Shown piece by piece: positions 1 through 8,808 of a stretch of DNA of 64,000 nt. Position 1 is the stretch's first letter, and each line of letters starts with the position of its first letter. The notes beneath the pieces were generated by a model that did not search any database, was not told where the DNA came from, and saw nothing but the letters and a program-made list of their open reading frames with translations. The stretch is from Streptomyces sp. NA04227 (GTDB taxonomy: Bacteria; Actinomycetota; Actinomycetes; Streptomycetales; Streptomycetaceae). The translations under genes and the position numbers were made by a program. Location: contig NZ_CP054918.1 of the NCBI RefSeq assembly GCF_013364195.1, positions 2,531,001 to 2,595,000 of the forward strand, given 5' to 3'.

Positions 1-533
1 CCGCGCTGGCGCCGCAGCACCTCGCGCCAGAGGCGTTCGGGCGCGGGGCTGGACACGTCGCCCGGCTCGGACTCGACGACGTACCAGGCGCCCTCGGTCA
101 GCTCGTCCTCCAGCTGGCCCGGGCCCCAGCCCGAGTAGCCCGCGAAGATCCGCAGCGAGCCGAGTTCGGAGGCGAGCAGTTCGGGCGGCGCCTCCAGATC
201 GACCAGACCGATCGCGCCGTGCACCCGGCGCCAGCCGAGCACCCGGCCCTCGTCCGCGCCGTCGCCGGGGACCACGCCGACGCCGAGCGCCGAGTCGAGG
301 GAGACCGGACCGCCCTGGAAGACGACGGGGGGCGCGCCCGCGAGGGCGCCCCAGCCCTGGAGGATGTCGTCGACGTCGACTGGGGTGGGCCGGTTCAGGA
401 CGACGCCGAGCGAGCCCTCCTCGTCGTGGTCGAGCAGCAGCACCACAGCGCGGTCGAAATTCGGGTCCGCCAGGGCGGGGCTGGCCACGAGCAGCCGCCC
501 TGTGAGAGAGGACACCTCGGTCATGGCAGACAT
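1..533 (-). CDS. yqgE: YqgE/AlgH family protein (DUF179), 3' end outside window
   Basis: Reading from 533 downward, the translation begins MSAMTEVSSLTGRLLVASPAL and continues open to base 1, giving about 177 residues. The order 'LTGRLLVA.P.L.D..F.RAVVLLL.HDEEGSLGVVLNRP' followed by 'FQGGPV' and 'RIFAGYSGWGPGQLE' is the YqgE/AlgH family pattern (established family; usual length about 185-200 aa, so only the last residues are missing). The molecular function is not established; members are small cytoplasmic proteins. A second in-frame ATG at 524 (MTEVSS...) is an equally plausible start. It is divergent from murA with a 240-bp gap. Family assignment is secure; the role is unknown. Confidence 0.88.
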   Translation of the reverse strand, partial: MSAMTEVSSLTGRLLVASPALADPNFDRAVVLLLDHDEEGSLGVVLNRPTPVDVDDILQGWGALAGAPPVVFQGGPVSLDSALGVGVVPGDGADEGRVLGWRRVHGAIGLVDLEAPPELLASELGSLRIFAGYSGWGPGQLEDELTEGAWYVVESEPGDVSSPAPERLWREVLRRQR

Positions 534-774
534 GATTCCGCATCTGCCGCGGAAGCGGGACGCCGGTGCCCGAACCGGTGGCCGCCCAGCTCAGCGCGGT
601 ACCGCGGGGCGCGAGGGCGGGAACCGGCCATGACGGGCAGTCCTGGATCAGCCACGTGTGGTGCTGTCACACATTCATGACGGGTTCGCAGCGTCCGCGG
701 GCTTACGGAAGGGGGGTGCGGGGCCATTAGTCTTGCCTCCTTGGCCCTGCCCATCTCATCGGAACGCGAGATTC

Positions 775-2115
775 ATGACCGTCACCGACGATGTACTCCT
801 TGTCCACGGCGGAACCCCGCTGGAGGGCGAGATCCGTGTCCGCGGCGCGAAGAACCTCGTGCCCAAGGCCATGGTCGCGGCACTGCTCGGCAGCGGGCCC
901 AGCAGGCTGCGGAACGTGCCCGACATCCGCGACGTGCGGGTGGTGCGCGGGCTGCTGCAGCTGCACGGTGTGACGGTGCGCCCGGGTGAGGAACCCGGCG
1001 AGCTGGTCATGGACCCGACGCACGTCGAGAGCGCGAACGTCGCCGACATCGATGCCCACGCGGGTTCCTCGCGTATCCCGATCCTGTTCTGCGGCCCGCT
1101 GCTTCACCGGCTCGGCCACGCGTTCATCCCCGGCCTCGGCGGCTGCGACATCGGCGGCCGTCCGATCGACTTCCACTTCGACGTCCTGCGGCAGTTCGGC
1201 GCGCGGATCGTCAAGCGCGACGACGGCCAGTACCTGGAGGCCCCGCAGCGGCTGCGCGGCACCAAGATCACGCTGCCCTACCCCTCGGTCGGCGCCACCG
1301 AGCAGGTGCTGCTGACCGCGGTGCTCGCCGAAGGTGTCACCGAGCTGTCCAACGCGGCCGTCGAGCCCGAGATCGAGGACCTCATCTGCGTACTGCAGAA
1401 GATGGGCGCGATCATCGCCATGGACACCGACCGCACCATCCGCATCACCGGTGTCGACTCGCTCGGCGGCTACACCCACCGCGCCCTCCCGGACCGCCTG
1501 GAGGCCGCCTCCTGGGCGTCCGCCGCGCTGGCCACCGAAGGCAACATCTACGTACACGGCGCCCAGCAGCGCTCGATGATGACCTTCCTGAACACCTACC
1601 GGAAGGTCGGCGGCGCCTTCGAGATCGACGACGAGGGCATCCGCTTCTGGCACCCGGGCGGCACGCTGAACGCCATCGCCCTGGAGACCGACGTCCACCC
1701 GGGCTTCCAGACCGACTGGCAGCAGCCGCTGGTGGTGGCCCTCACCCAGGCGACCGGCCTGTCGATCATCCACGAGACGGTGTACGAGTCCCGGCTCGGC
1801 TTCACCGAGGCGCTGAACCAGATGGGCGCGCACATCCAGCTGTACCGCGAGTGCCTGGGCGGCTCGGACTGCCGCTTCGGCCAGCGCAACTTCCTGCATT
1901 CCGCGGTGGTTTCGGGCCCCACCCGCCTCCAGGGCGCCGACCTGGTCATCCCCGACCTGCGCGGTGGCTTCTCGTACCTGATCGCGGCTCTCGCCGCCCA
2001 GGGCACCTCCCGGGTCCACGGCATCGACCTGATCAACCGCGGCTACGAGAACTTCATGGACAAGTTGCAGGAGTTGGGAGCCAAGGTCGAGCTGCCGGGC
2101 AAGGCACTCGGCTGA
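775..2115 (+). CDS. murA: UDP-N-acetylglucosamine 1-carboxyvinyltransferase (MurA)
   Basis: Catalyses the first committed step of peptidoglycan synthesis: transfer of enolpyruvate from PEP to UDP-GlcNAc in the cytoplasm. The 446-residue product has the EPSP-synthase-like fold signatures: RGAKNLVPKAM near residue 24 (Lys26-Asn27), the catalytic loop GGCDIGGRP with Cys124 in the position of E. coli Cys115, and the C-terminal DLRGGFSYLIAAL. Having Cys rather than Asp at this site is the fosfomycin-susceptible form (family knowledge). The ATG at 775 (MTVTDDVLLVHGG) is chosen because it fits the family N-terminus; the frame stays open upstream to 658 without a good start. The last 20 codons are duplicated downstream (2175-2234). 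Confidence 0.95.
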   Translation: MTVTDDVLLVHGGTPLEGEIRVRGAKNLVPKAMVAALLGSGPSRLRNVPDIRDVRVVRGLLQLHGVTVRPGEEPGELVMDPTHVESANVADIDAHAGSSRIPILFCGPLLHRLGHAFIPGLGGCDIGGRPIDFHFDVLRQFGARIVKRDDGQYLEAPQRLRGTKITLPYPSVGATEQVLLTAVLAEGVTELSNAAVEPEIEDLICVLQKMGAIIAMDTDRTIRITGVDSLGGYTHRALPDRLEAASWASAALATEGNIYVHGAQQRSMMTFLNTYRKVGGAFEIDDEGIRFWHPGGTLNAIALETDVHPGFQTDWQQPLVVALTQATGLSIIHETVYESRLGFTEALNQMGAHIQLYRECLGGSDCRFGQRNFLHSAVVSGPTRLQGADLVIPDLRGGFSYLIAALAAQGTSRVHGIDLINRGYENFMDKLQELGAKVELPGKALG

Positions 2116-2234
2116 CCCGTCCGACCGGCTGTTCCGGCCGGGGGTCCGGGGGTGGTCCCCCGGGAAAGCACAGCATGGACAAGCTGCAGGAGTTGGGGGC
2201 GAAGGTCGAGCTGCCGGGCAAGGCGCTCGGCTGA
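2056..2234 (+). repeat. Direct repeat of the murA 3' end (60-bp copies)
   Basis: Bases 2056-2115, the last 20 codons of murA including its stop, recur at 2175-2234. The copies differ at four positions (TTG/CTG, GGA/GGG, GCC/GCG, GCA/GCG). All four changes are synonymous, so both encode MDKLQELGAKVELPGKALG-stop. The 59 bp between them contain a G-rich palindromic segment (about 2139-2164). Similarity begins at the ATG and ends just after the TGA. The second copy could be a remnant of recombination or of an integrated element; I do not call it a gene. Confidence 0.9.
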
Positions 2235-2278
2235 CGAAAGTCCGTACGCGGGCGGCGGTTGGCCCCCCGCATATGCCA

Positions 2279-2313
2279 AAGGGGCGGCCACCCGGTGTGG
2301 GTGGCCGCCCCTT
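2279..2313. terminator. Hairpin terminator between murA and hup
   Basis: A perfect 15-bp stem: AAGGGGCGGCCACCC (2279-2293), loop GGTGT, and its complement 2299-2313. It lies after the murA repeat and before the convergent hup stop at 2392, so it can serve murA and, read on the other strand, hup. Confidence 0.8.
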
Positions 2314-2391
2314 CGCTTACTCGGCCGCGTCGGTCGTCCGCCGACGGCGGGCCCTGCCTGACGCGTGCCGCGTAAGGGCGCGCGTGCGGGC

Positions 2392-2673
2392 CTACTTGCC
2401 CTTCGCGGCTTCCTTGAGCTTGGAGCCCGCGGAGACCTTCACGCTGTAGCCGGCCGGGATGTCGATCGGCTCACCGGTCTGCGGGTTGCGGGCGGTGCGA
2501 GCGGCACGGTGGGTGCGCTCGAAGGTCAGGAAGCCGGGGATGGTGACCTTCTCGTCGCCCTTGGCGACGACCTCGCCCGTAACCTCGGCGAAGGCGGCCA
2601 GAACGGCGTCGGCGTCCTTGCGGGTCACCTCGGCGCGGTCGGCCAGCGCGGCCACCAGCTCACTGCGGTTCAT
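2392..2673 (-). CDS. hup: HU-type histone-like DNA-binding protein
   Basis: A 93-residue nucleoid protein that bends and compacts DNA as a dimer. The sequence MNRSELVAALADRAEVTRKDADAVL, then VTIPGFLTFE and RTARNPQTGEPIDIPAG, is the classical bacterial HU arrangement: N-terminal helices followed by a beta-arm with the R-NPQTG-E-I-I/P tip that intercalates into the minor groove. Length is standard for the short HU form; it lacks the long Lys/Ala/Pro tail of the second actinobacterial HU. The ATG at 2673 is preceded by GGGAGTACAAAA, a good ribosome binding site. It converges with murA. Confidence 0.95.
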   Translation of the reverse strand: MNRSELVAALADRAEVTRKDADAVLAAFAEVTGEVVAKGDEKVTIPGFLTFERTHRAARTARNPQTGEPIDIPAGYSVKVSAGSKLKEAAKGK

Positions 2674-3092
2674 TTTTGTACTCCCGTGTTCATCTTGCCG
2701 TTGAGGCGTGAGATCGAAGCCGATGCTGTCAGGGTCCTTGTCCGCGACCCGGACCCGGGGGCCCGATACGGATCGGCCGAACGCCCTCGCGCCCCTGGGG
2801 GTCCCCCCAGGACTCTGTCCTGGAGGAGCATCCTGCCCCCACCTGCGGCGGTAAAGCCAATCCGGCGCCCGTGCCGTGCACCGGAAGCCACACGAAAAGC
2901 GCCAGTGCCTCGGCTCGGTGACGCTCCGTCCGCTCCTGGCAGCGGTCCGCACGGCCGACCGCCCGCTCCCGGGTGGGCCCCGGCCCCCGCCGGGATGCAC
3001 GGCAGAAGAATGCCGGGCAAACCCGAGGGAAGTTCGCTGCGGCCCACCCTAAGGGGCGCTCCGGGGCGGTCTGTCCCGCGACGCGCCGTACG
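2674..3092. other. Intergenic region upstream of hup
   Basis: A 419-bp gap between the hup start and the malic-enzyme stop. It holds the hup leader and two adjacent inverted repeats around 2794-2824 (CCTGGGGG/CCCCCAGG, then CCAGGAC-TCT-GTCCTGG), which could terminate the malic-enzyme transcript or belong to hup control. No coding frame with family-like features was found. Confidence 0.5.
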
Positions 3093-4523
3093 TCAGAGCT
3101 GTGCGGCCGGGCCCGCCGCCCCCACGGCCTTCGCTGCGTTGCGCACCGCGTCGGCCACCGCGCCCGCGACCTTGTCGTTGAAAACGCTCGGAATGATGTA
3201 GTTGGGGTTCAGCTCGTCCTCGGTGACCACGTCGGCGAGCGCACTCGCGGCGGCGAGCATCATCTCCGTGTTGACGGCCCGCGACTGCGCGTCGAGCAGA
3301 CCGCGGAACACGCCCGGGAACACCAGTACGTTGTTGATCTGGTTCGGGAAGTCGCTGCGGCCGGTGGCCACAACTGCCGCCGTCTGCCGGGCGATTGCCG
3401 GTTCGACCTCCGGGTCGGGGTTCGCGAGCGCGAAGACAATCGCACCGTCGGCCATCGCCGCGACATCCTCGCCGTCGAGCACATTCGGCGCCGAGACACC
3501 GATGAACACGTCGGATTCGCGGACGGCTTCCTTCAAAGTGCCGCTGACACCTTCGGGGTTGGTGTTGTCCGCGATCCATCGCAGTGGCGAATCCGGGGCG
3601 GCGTCGACCAGGTCCTCGCGACCGGCGTGCACCACACCCGCGATGTCGGCGACCACGGCGTGCTTGACGCCCGCGGCGATCAGCAGCTTCAGGATGGCCG
3701 TACCGGCGGCGCCCGCACCGGACATGACGACCCGTACGTCGCCGATCGCCTTGCCGACCACCCGCAGGGCGTTGGTCAGGGCGGCGAGGACGACGATCGC
3801 GGTGCCGTGCTGGTCGTCGTGGAAGACCGGGATGTCCAGGGCCTCGCGCAGGCGTGCCTCGATCTCGAAGCAGCGGGGCGCGGAGATGTCCTCCAGGTTG
3901 ATCCCGGCGAATCCGGGCGCGATCGCCTTGACGATCTCGACGATGGCGTCGGTGTCCTGGGTGTCCAGGCACAGCGGCCAGGCGTCGATGCCCGCGAACC
4001 GCTTGAACAGGGCCGCCTTGCCCTCCATCACCGGGAGCGCAGCCTTCGGGCCGATGTTGCCGAGGCCCAGGACCGCCGAGCCGTCGGTGACCACGGCCAC
4101 CGAGTTGCGCTTGATGGTCAGGCGGCGCGCGTCCTCGGGGTTGTTCGCGATCGCCATGCACACCCGGGCCACACCCGGCGTGTAGACCATCGACAGGTCG
4201 TCACGGTTGCGGATCGGATGCTTGGACTGCATCTCGATCTTGCCGCCCAGGTGCATCAGGAAGGTACGGTCCGAGACCTTCCCCAGCGTCACGCCCTCGA
4301 TGCCGCGCAGCTTCGTCACGATCTCGTCGGCGTGCGCCGTCGACGAAGCGGCGATCGTCACGTCGATACGCAGCTTCTCGTGGCCCGAGGCGGTCACGTC
4401 CAGACCCGTGACCGACCCCCCGGACGACTCCACGGCCGTGGTGAGCTGCGAAACGGCCGTACCGCTCGCGGGCACCTCAAGACGGACCGTCATCGAGTAG
4501 GAGACGCTGGGCGCCGTTGCCAT
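3093..4523 (-). CDS. NAD-dependent malic enzyme with N-terminal ACT domain
   Basis: Oxidatively decarboxylates malate to pyruvate, linking the TCA cycle to pyruvate and acetyl-CoA pools. The 476-residue protein starts with an ACT-like segment (about residues 8-85, MTVRLEVPASGTAVSQLTTAVE) that probably binds an effector. The malic N-domain follows (SMVYTPGVARVC, the active-site Tyr region; LGLGNIGPKAALPVMEGKAALFK with the catalytic Lys; NLEDISAPRCFEIE; HDDQHGTA metal/substrate loop). The NAD-binding domain has GAGAAGTAI. The ATG at 4523 is preceded by AGAGGAAG, a strong ribosome binding site, so the upstream ATG at 4541 is rejected. Cofactor preference (NAD versus NADP) is inferred from resemblance to the ACT-containing class. 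Confidence 0.92.
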   Translation of the reverse strand: MATAPSVSYSMTVRLEVPASGTAVSQLTTAVESSGGSVTGLDVTASGHEKLRIDVTIAASSTAHADEIVTKLRGIEGVTLGKVSDRTFLMHLGGKIEMQSKHPIRNRDDLSMVYTPGVARVCMAIANNPEDARRLTIKRNSVAVVTDGSAVLGLGNIGPKAALPVMEGKAALFKRFAGIDAWPLCLDTQDTDAIVEIVKAIAPGFAGINLEDISAPRCFEIEARLREALDIPVFHDDQHGTAIVVLAALTNALRVVGKAIGDVRVVMSGAGAAGTAILKLLIAAGVKHAVVADIAGVVHAGREDLVDAAPDSPLRWIADNTNPEGVSGTLKEAVRESDVFIGVSAPNVLDGEDVAAMADGAIVFALANPDPEVEPAIARQTAAVVATGRSDFPNQINNVLVFPGVFRGLLDAQSRAVNTEMMLAAASALADVVTEDELNPNYIIPSVFNDKVAGAVADAVRNAAKAVGAAGPAAQL

Positions 4524-5003
4524 GACCGACTTCCTCTGCAATCAGCTCTGCGCGCGGGCTTCTCACCGCTGCGCGGGGAATGCCGCGGGGCTCCGCGGTC
4601 GCGGGCCGGGCGGCGTTGTCCGATCGTCGCACCTACTGCCCAGTACGTGCTAACGGCACCGGATTGCGTGCGTTCTGTTCCCCGCAGGACAGCGGAAGTC
4701 CGGGCGACGGCCACCACCGGGCACGCGCGCACGGGCACACACGCGCACACGCGGGCACACACGCAGGCACACAAAAAAGGTCCGTACCGCCGGGGGCGGA
4801 ACGGACCTTCCTCGTGCTCACGAGCGTCTCGTGAGAAGTAAGTGACACCGACCCGCCATGCTCGCCTCGCGGCAAGTGGTCGCTCGTAGCGACGAAGGTT
4901 GGGCCCGGGGGCTTGGATCGGGCCGGTGCCACATCCACGGTAACAAACGATCCCCGTACGGCCATTCCTGTCACGGAAGTTCCTGTGCGGGGGCGGGGAG
5001 GGA
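4524..5003. other. Intergenic region upstream of malic enzyme
   Basis: 480 bp between malic enzyme and the HelD gene. It contains the malic-enzyme leader, an alternating purine-pyrimidine CA/CG-rich tract at about 4725-4773, and the helD terminator at 4777-4809. No convincing gene. Confidence 0.5.
4777..4809 (-). terminator. Rho-independent terminator of helD
   Basis: Read on the minus strand, a stem AAGGTCCGT/ACGGACCTT with an inner CCGCC/GGCGG helix is followed by a run of six T (complement of AAAAAA at 4773-4778). It lies about 200 nt downstream of the helD stop. Confidence 0.8.
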
Positions 5004-7463
5004 TCAGTCGCGCAGGAGTGCCGGTACACCCTCCGCGTCCGGGGCGTCGCGGTCCGTGGAGAGGATCGTGAGCTGCTGGGTGGCGCGGGTCATGGCGACG
5101 TACAGGGTGCGCAGGCCCACCGGGGTGCCGGTGGACTCCTCGCCCTGGCCCGCGCCGGCGATCTCGGCCGGGGAGACGACCAGGGTCGCGTCGTACTCCA
5201 GGCCCTTGGCCTCCAGGCTGCCGAGGGCCACCACGCGGTCGCCGAGCTCGGCCAGCGCCTTGCGCAGGCCGGACCTGCGTTCCATCGCGCCGACCACACC
5301 GACGGTGCCGTCCACCTGGTCGAGCAGCCGCCGTGCCTCCTCCCGTACCGCGTGGGCGAGGTCGTCGCCGTCCGGGACGGTGGCGAAGCGCGGGCGCAGG
5401 CCGGTGGAGCGGACCGCGCGCGGAGGCTCGGCGCCGGGCAGCGCCAGCGCGAGTACCCGGGCGGCGAGTTCGGCGACCTCGGAGGGGTTGCGGTAGTTGA
5501 CGGTGAGGCTGAAGCGGCGGGCGCGCGCCGAACGGCCGGTGAGGGCGCGGGTGGTGGCGCCCTGGGCGTGGTGGTCGCCGGTGGGGACGACGGTGCCGAG
5601 GGCCTCGTCGCGGGCGGCGGCGGCCTCGTCCGGGTCGGACCAGCTCGACTGGGCCGGGTCGCCGACCACGGTCCAGGTGGCGTGTCGGCCGCGGCGGCCG
5701 ATCATGCGCCACTGCATGGGCGTCAGGTCCTGTGCCTCGTCGACGATGACGTGGGCGTACTCGGTGCGCTCCTGGGCCAGGCGTTCGGCGCGTTCGCGCT
5801 GGGTCTCCTCGCGGCGCGGCATCAGCTCCTCCAGGCCGGTGAGCTGGTCCAGCGGGTCGGCCTCGCGCACCTTACGGGGCCGGGCGGGGGCGCCGAGGAT
5901 CGCCTGGAGTTCGTCGAGCAGTGCGACGTCGTGCGCGGTCAGCGCCTCGCGGGCCAGGGAACGGGCCAGCCTGCGCGCCTCGTTCTGGTTGAGCACGCGC
6001 CGCGACCAGCGGGCCAGGCGGCGCTCGTCGGCCATCGCGGTCAGTACCCGGCGCGGGGTCAGCTCGGGCCACCAGGCGTCCAGGAAGACGAGGAAGGAGT
6101 CCTCGGTGCTGACGTCCTCGTCGAAGCCGGAGCGCAGCTCGGCCGCCAGCTCCGGGTCGGTGTGCCGGGAGCCCGCGCCGGACTGCTTCCACAGGGCGTC
6201 CAACAGCAGGCGGCGGGCGCGCGGGCGCAGCAGGTTGACGGGGGCGGTGCCGCCGAGCGCGGCGGCACGGATACGGGAGAGTTCCCGGGCGTCGAGTTCG
6301 AGGCGGCGGCCGAAGGCGACCACGCGCAGCCGCTCGGGCGCCTCGCCGAGGTCGAGCACCCCGCGGGCCGCCTTGCGCAGCACCTTGACCATCCGGGCCG
6401 AGCCCTTGACCCGGGCGGTGGCCGGGGTGTCGTACTCGGTGGCCTCCTCGCCCGGGGCCAGGTCCGGGCCCTCGTAGAGCGAGCCGACGGCGCGGATCGC
6501 GACCTGGCCCTCCTCGCCGAGCGAGGGCAGCACGCCCTCGGTGTACGAGACGAGCAGCGGGGTCGGCGAGACGATCAGGATGCCTCCGGCGTAGCGGCGG
6601 CGGTCCTGGTAGAGCAGATAGGCGGCGCGGTGCAGGGCGACCGCGGTCTTGCCGGTGCCGGGGCCGCCCTCCACGTACGTCACGGAGGCGGCGGGGGCGC
6701 GGATGACCAGGTCCTGCTCGGCCTGGATGGAGGAGACGATGTCCCGCATGGTGTGGCTGCGGGCCTGGCCGAGAGCGGCCATCAGGGCGCCGTCGCCGAC
6801 CGCGGGCAGGACCTCGCCGCCGAGCCGGGCGGTCAGTTCGGGGCGCATCAGGTCGTCCTCGACGCCGAGCACCTTGCGGCCCTTGGAGCGCACCACGCGT
6901 CTGCGCACCACCCGGCCGGGTTCGACCGGGGTGGAGCGGTAGAACGGCGCGGCGGCGGGCGCGCGCCAGTCGATGACCAGCGGCGAGTAGTCGGAGTCCA
7001 GGACGCCGATCCGGCCGATGTGCAGGGTCTCGGCGATGTCGGCGGTGTTGTCCTCGCGCACCGCTCCCTCGGCGGGCTCGATCGCGGTGTACGCGCCGTC
7101 CGGACCTTTCTTGCCGTCCTTGCCCGCGAGCAGGTCGATGCGCCCGAACAGGAAGTCCTCGAACTCGTTGTTCAGCCGGTTGAGATGGACGCCCGCACGG
7201 AAGACCTGGGCGTCCCGCTCGGCGAGCGCGCCCGGGGTGCCGACCTGGCCGCGCTGCGCGGCGTCGTTCATCAGGAACTCGGCCTCGTGGATCTTCTCCT
7301 CGAGGCGCCGGTAGACCCGGTCCAGGTGCACCTGCTCCGCGGCGATCTCCCGGTCCCGCAGCGCGGTCCCCTGCTCCTCGGTGCCCGACGGGCCGGCGGC
7401 GCCCACCGGCCCCTCACCCGTGGACGTCCCACCAGTGGTTTCGACGGCTTCCTGCGCGGCCAA
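5004..7463 (-). CDS. helD: HelD-type superfamily 1 helicase, RNA polymerase-associated ATPase
   Basis: An 819-residue UvrD/Rep-like ATPase. It has an N-terminal helical, coiled-coil-like segment (residues about 30-90, DREIAAEQVHLDRVYRRLEEK) typical of HelD, Walker A GGPGTGKTA near residue 265, Walker B DEAQD near 574 (VIVDEAQDLTPMQWRMIGRR), and motif VI VAMTRATQQL near 789. HelD proteins bind stalled or drug-bound RNA polymerase and release it from DNA rather than unwinding DNA. Some Streptomyces paralogues (HelR) protect against rifampicin; I looked for the rifampicin-associated inverted repeat upstream and did not find it, so a housekeeping recycling role is more likely. Distinguishing this from other UvrD-like helicases rests on the N-terminal domain. 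Confidence 0.85.
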   Translation of the reverse strand: MAAQEAVETTGGTSTGEGPVGAAGPSGTEEQGTALRDREIAAEQVHLDRVYRRLEEKIHEAEFLMNDAAQRGQVGTPGALAERDAQVFRAGVHLNRLNNEFEDFLFGRIDLLAGKDGKKGPDGAYTAIEPAEGAVREDNTADIAETLHIGRIGVLDSDYSPLVIDWRAPAAAPFYRSTPVEPGRVVRRRVVRSKGRKVLGVEDDLMRPELTARLGGEVLPAVGDGALMAALGQARSHTMRDIVSSIQAEQDLVIRAPAASVTYVEGGPGTGKTAVALHRAAYLLYQDRRRYAGGILIVSPTPLLVSYTEGVLPSLGEEGQVAIRAVGSLYEGPDLAPGEEATEYDTPATARVKGSARMVKVLRKAARGVLDLGEAPERLRVVAFGRRLELDARELSRIRAAALGGTAPVNLLRPRARRLLLDALWKQSGAGSRHTDPELAAELRSGFDEDVSTEDSFLVFLDAWWPELTPRRVLTAMADERRLARWSRRVLNQNEARRLARSLAREALTAHDVALLDELQAILGAPARPRKVREADPLDQLTGLEELMPRREETQRERAERLAQERTEYAHVIVDEAQDLTPMQWRMIGRRGRHATWTVVGDPAQSSWSDPDEAAAARDEALGTVVPTGDHHAQGATTRALTGRSARARRFSLTVNYRNPSEVAELAARVLALALPGAEPPRAVRSTGLRPRFATVPDGDDLAHAVREEARRLLDQVDGTVGVVGAMERRSGLRKALAELGDRVVALGSLEAKGLEYDATLVVSPAEIAGAGQGEESTGTPVGLRTLYVAMTRATQQLTILSTDRDAPDAEGVPALLRD

Positions 7464-7578
7464 CGAGGCCCCCTTCTGCTGACTCGGCGGCCGTCAACCG
7501 TACGCGAAAGGGAGCCCCGGTGCGCACCTCCCCGCCCCGGAAAATCCTGACTAGTACGGGATTCATACGGAAATTCCG

Positions 7579-8808
7579 TCAGCGATTACGTACCGTCACC
7601 AGCATCCGTCCGTCCGAGGTGCGCACCTCGAACCGCTCGATGGCGGTCCGGTCGTACGAGCTGCCGCCCTCGATGCTCAGGTCGGCCGCGGTGGCGGAGT
7701 CCTGGCCGGAGCCGTAGTCGCCGGTGCCGTGGCCCGCGCCCGTGCCCGTGCCGCCGTAGGCGCCGTATCCGCCGACCGGTACGGACCAGGTGGACACGGT
7801 CTCACGCCGTCCGCTGGTGTCCACCGCGAGCAGCGAGCAGGTCAACGGCCCCTTGACGCCTTTGAGTTGGAGCACCGTGTGAGTACCCCACACCCGGGAG
7901 TCCATGCCGATCACGGCCGTCACACGGGTACGGGGGTCGGTGGCCCGGACGGTCCGCTCGACCTCGTCGTCGGTCGGGTCCGGCGAGGGGTCGGGCGGGT
8001 ACGTCGGATACGGCGGTGGGGTGGGATCGGTGGGCTTCGCCGTGGCCGGGGCGTCCTCGCGGTCCAGGGCGAGGACGGTGAGCGGCACTCCGGCGGCGAT
8101 CACCGCGGCGGCCGTCGCGAGGGCGAGGGTTCGCCTGCGGCGGCGGGTGCGTTCGGTCGCGACCAGGTGCAGCAGGTCCTCGGCGGAGGGCAGGGGGTGC
8201 GAGGGGTGCAGGGGATGCGGAGGATGCAGGGCGTTCGCCGTTGCCGCGGGTTGAGGCATGGGGAGCGCGGTGTCCGGGGCGCTCGGGTCGTGAGCGCCGG
8301 GCGCGCGCTCGGTGCCGGGCGCCCTTTCGGTGCCGTCCGTCCTGTCCGCCCTGTCCGTCCTGTCCGTCCCGTACGTCCTGTCCACCCCACCCGTCCCCGG
8401 CGCTCCGAACCCTCCGGGCTCGCCCAGCAGGTCGAGCAGCGGACGCAGCGGGCCGAACTCCTCCAGGTGTGCCGCGCAGCGGTCGCAGCCCGCCAGGTGT
8501 TCCTCGAAGGCCAGCGACTCGGCCTCGTCCAGCAGCCCCAGGGCGTACGGCCCGACGCTCTCGTGGACCTCTGCCGCCGCACGCGACCCGTACAACTCGT
8601 GGGCCCCGTAAGCCTCGTGGGCCCCGTACGTCTCATGAGCCCCGTACGCCTCATGCGGCTCGTACACCGCGTGCGGCCCACGCACCTCATCGGCCCCGTG
8701 CGCCTCTCCGGCACCACGGACCCCGTGCGCCTCGTCGTCCGGGCGCCCGCCCTCGCCGTCCGGCCCGCCCGGGGGCCCGTTCTCCGCCCCGCCGTGCTCA
8801 GGACTCAT
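7579..8808 (-). CDS. rsuA: Zinc-binding membrane anti-sigma factor, RsuA-like
   Basis: A 409-residue anti-sigma factor. A ZAS-type motif EEHLAGCDRCAAH (His-x3-Cys-x2-Cys, residues about 103-113) follows GPYALGLLDEAE. A disordered Pro/Thr/Asp/Arg linker comes next, then one membrane span (about 224-247) and an extracytoplasmic C-terminal domain. By family it holds the neighbouring ECF sigma factor inactive at the membrane. The N-terminal 80 residues are unusual: His-rich with a seven-residue repeat (YGAHE-x-YGAHEA). The start at 8808 overlaps the sigma stop in an ATGA junction, which supports it and implies translational coupling. The S. coelicolor pair sigU-rsuA lies in the same neighbourhood (recollection). 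Confidence 0.82.
   Translation of the reverse strand: MSPEHGGAENGPPGGPDGEGGRPDDEAHGVRGAGEAHGADEVRGPHAVYEPHEAYGAHETYGAHEAYGAHELYGSRAAAEVHESVGPYALGLLDEAESLAFEEHLAGCDRCAAHLEEFGPLRPLLDLLGEPGGFGAPGTGGVDRTYGTDRTDRADRTDGTERAPGTERAPGAHDPSAPDTALPMPQPAATANALHPPHPLHPSHPLPSAEDLLHLVATERTRRRRRTLALATAAAVIAAGVPLTVLALDREDAPATAKPTDPTPPPYPTYPPDPSPDPTDDEVERTVRATDPRTRVTAVIGMDSRVWGTHTVLQLKGVKGPLTCSLLAVDTSGRRETVSTWSVPVGGYGAYGGTGTGAGHGTGDYGSGQDSATAADLSIEGGSSYDRTAIERFEVRTSDGRMLVTVRNR
8320..8700. repeat. Short tandem repeats in the anti-sigma gene
   Basis: Two blocks of imperfect tandem repeats lie within the coding region. Near 8330-8395, repeats of (T)CCGTCCTG encode Thr-Asp-Arg runs in the linker. Near 8590-8690, 21-bp units encode the YGAHEAY heptads. 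Both behave like minisatellites that stay in frame. Confidence 0.7.

Noticed and set aside
2175-2234. A 19-residue ORF (MDKLQELGAKVELPGKALG) as a separate gene
   Set aside because: It is the duplicated murA C-terminus without a convincing ribosome binding site; treated as a repeat.
7464-7578. Rifampicin-associated element upstream of helD
   Set aside because: No inverted repeat of the GGGGCTTGC type was found in the gap.
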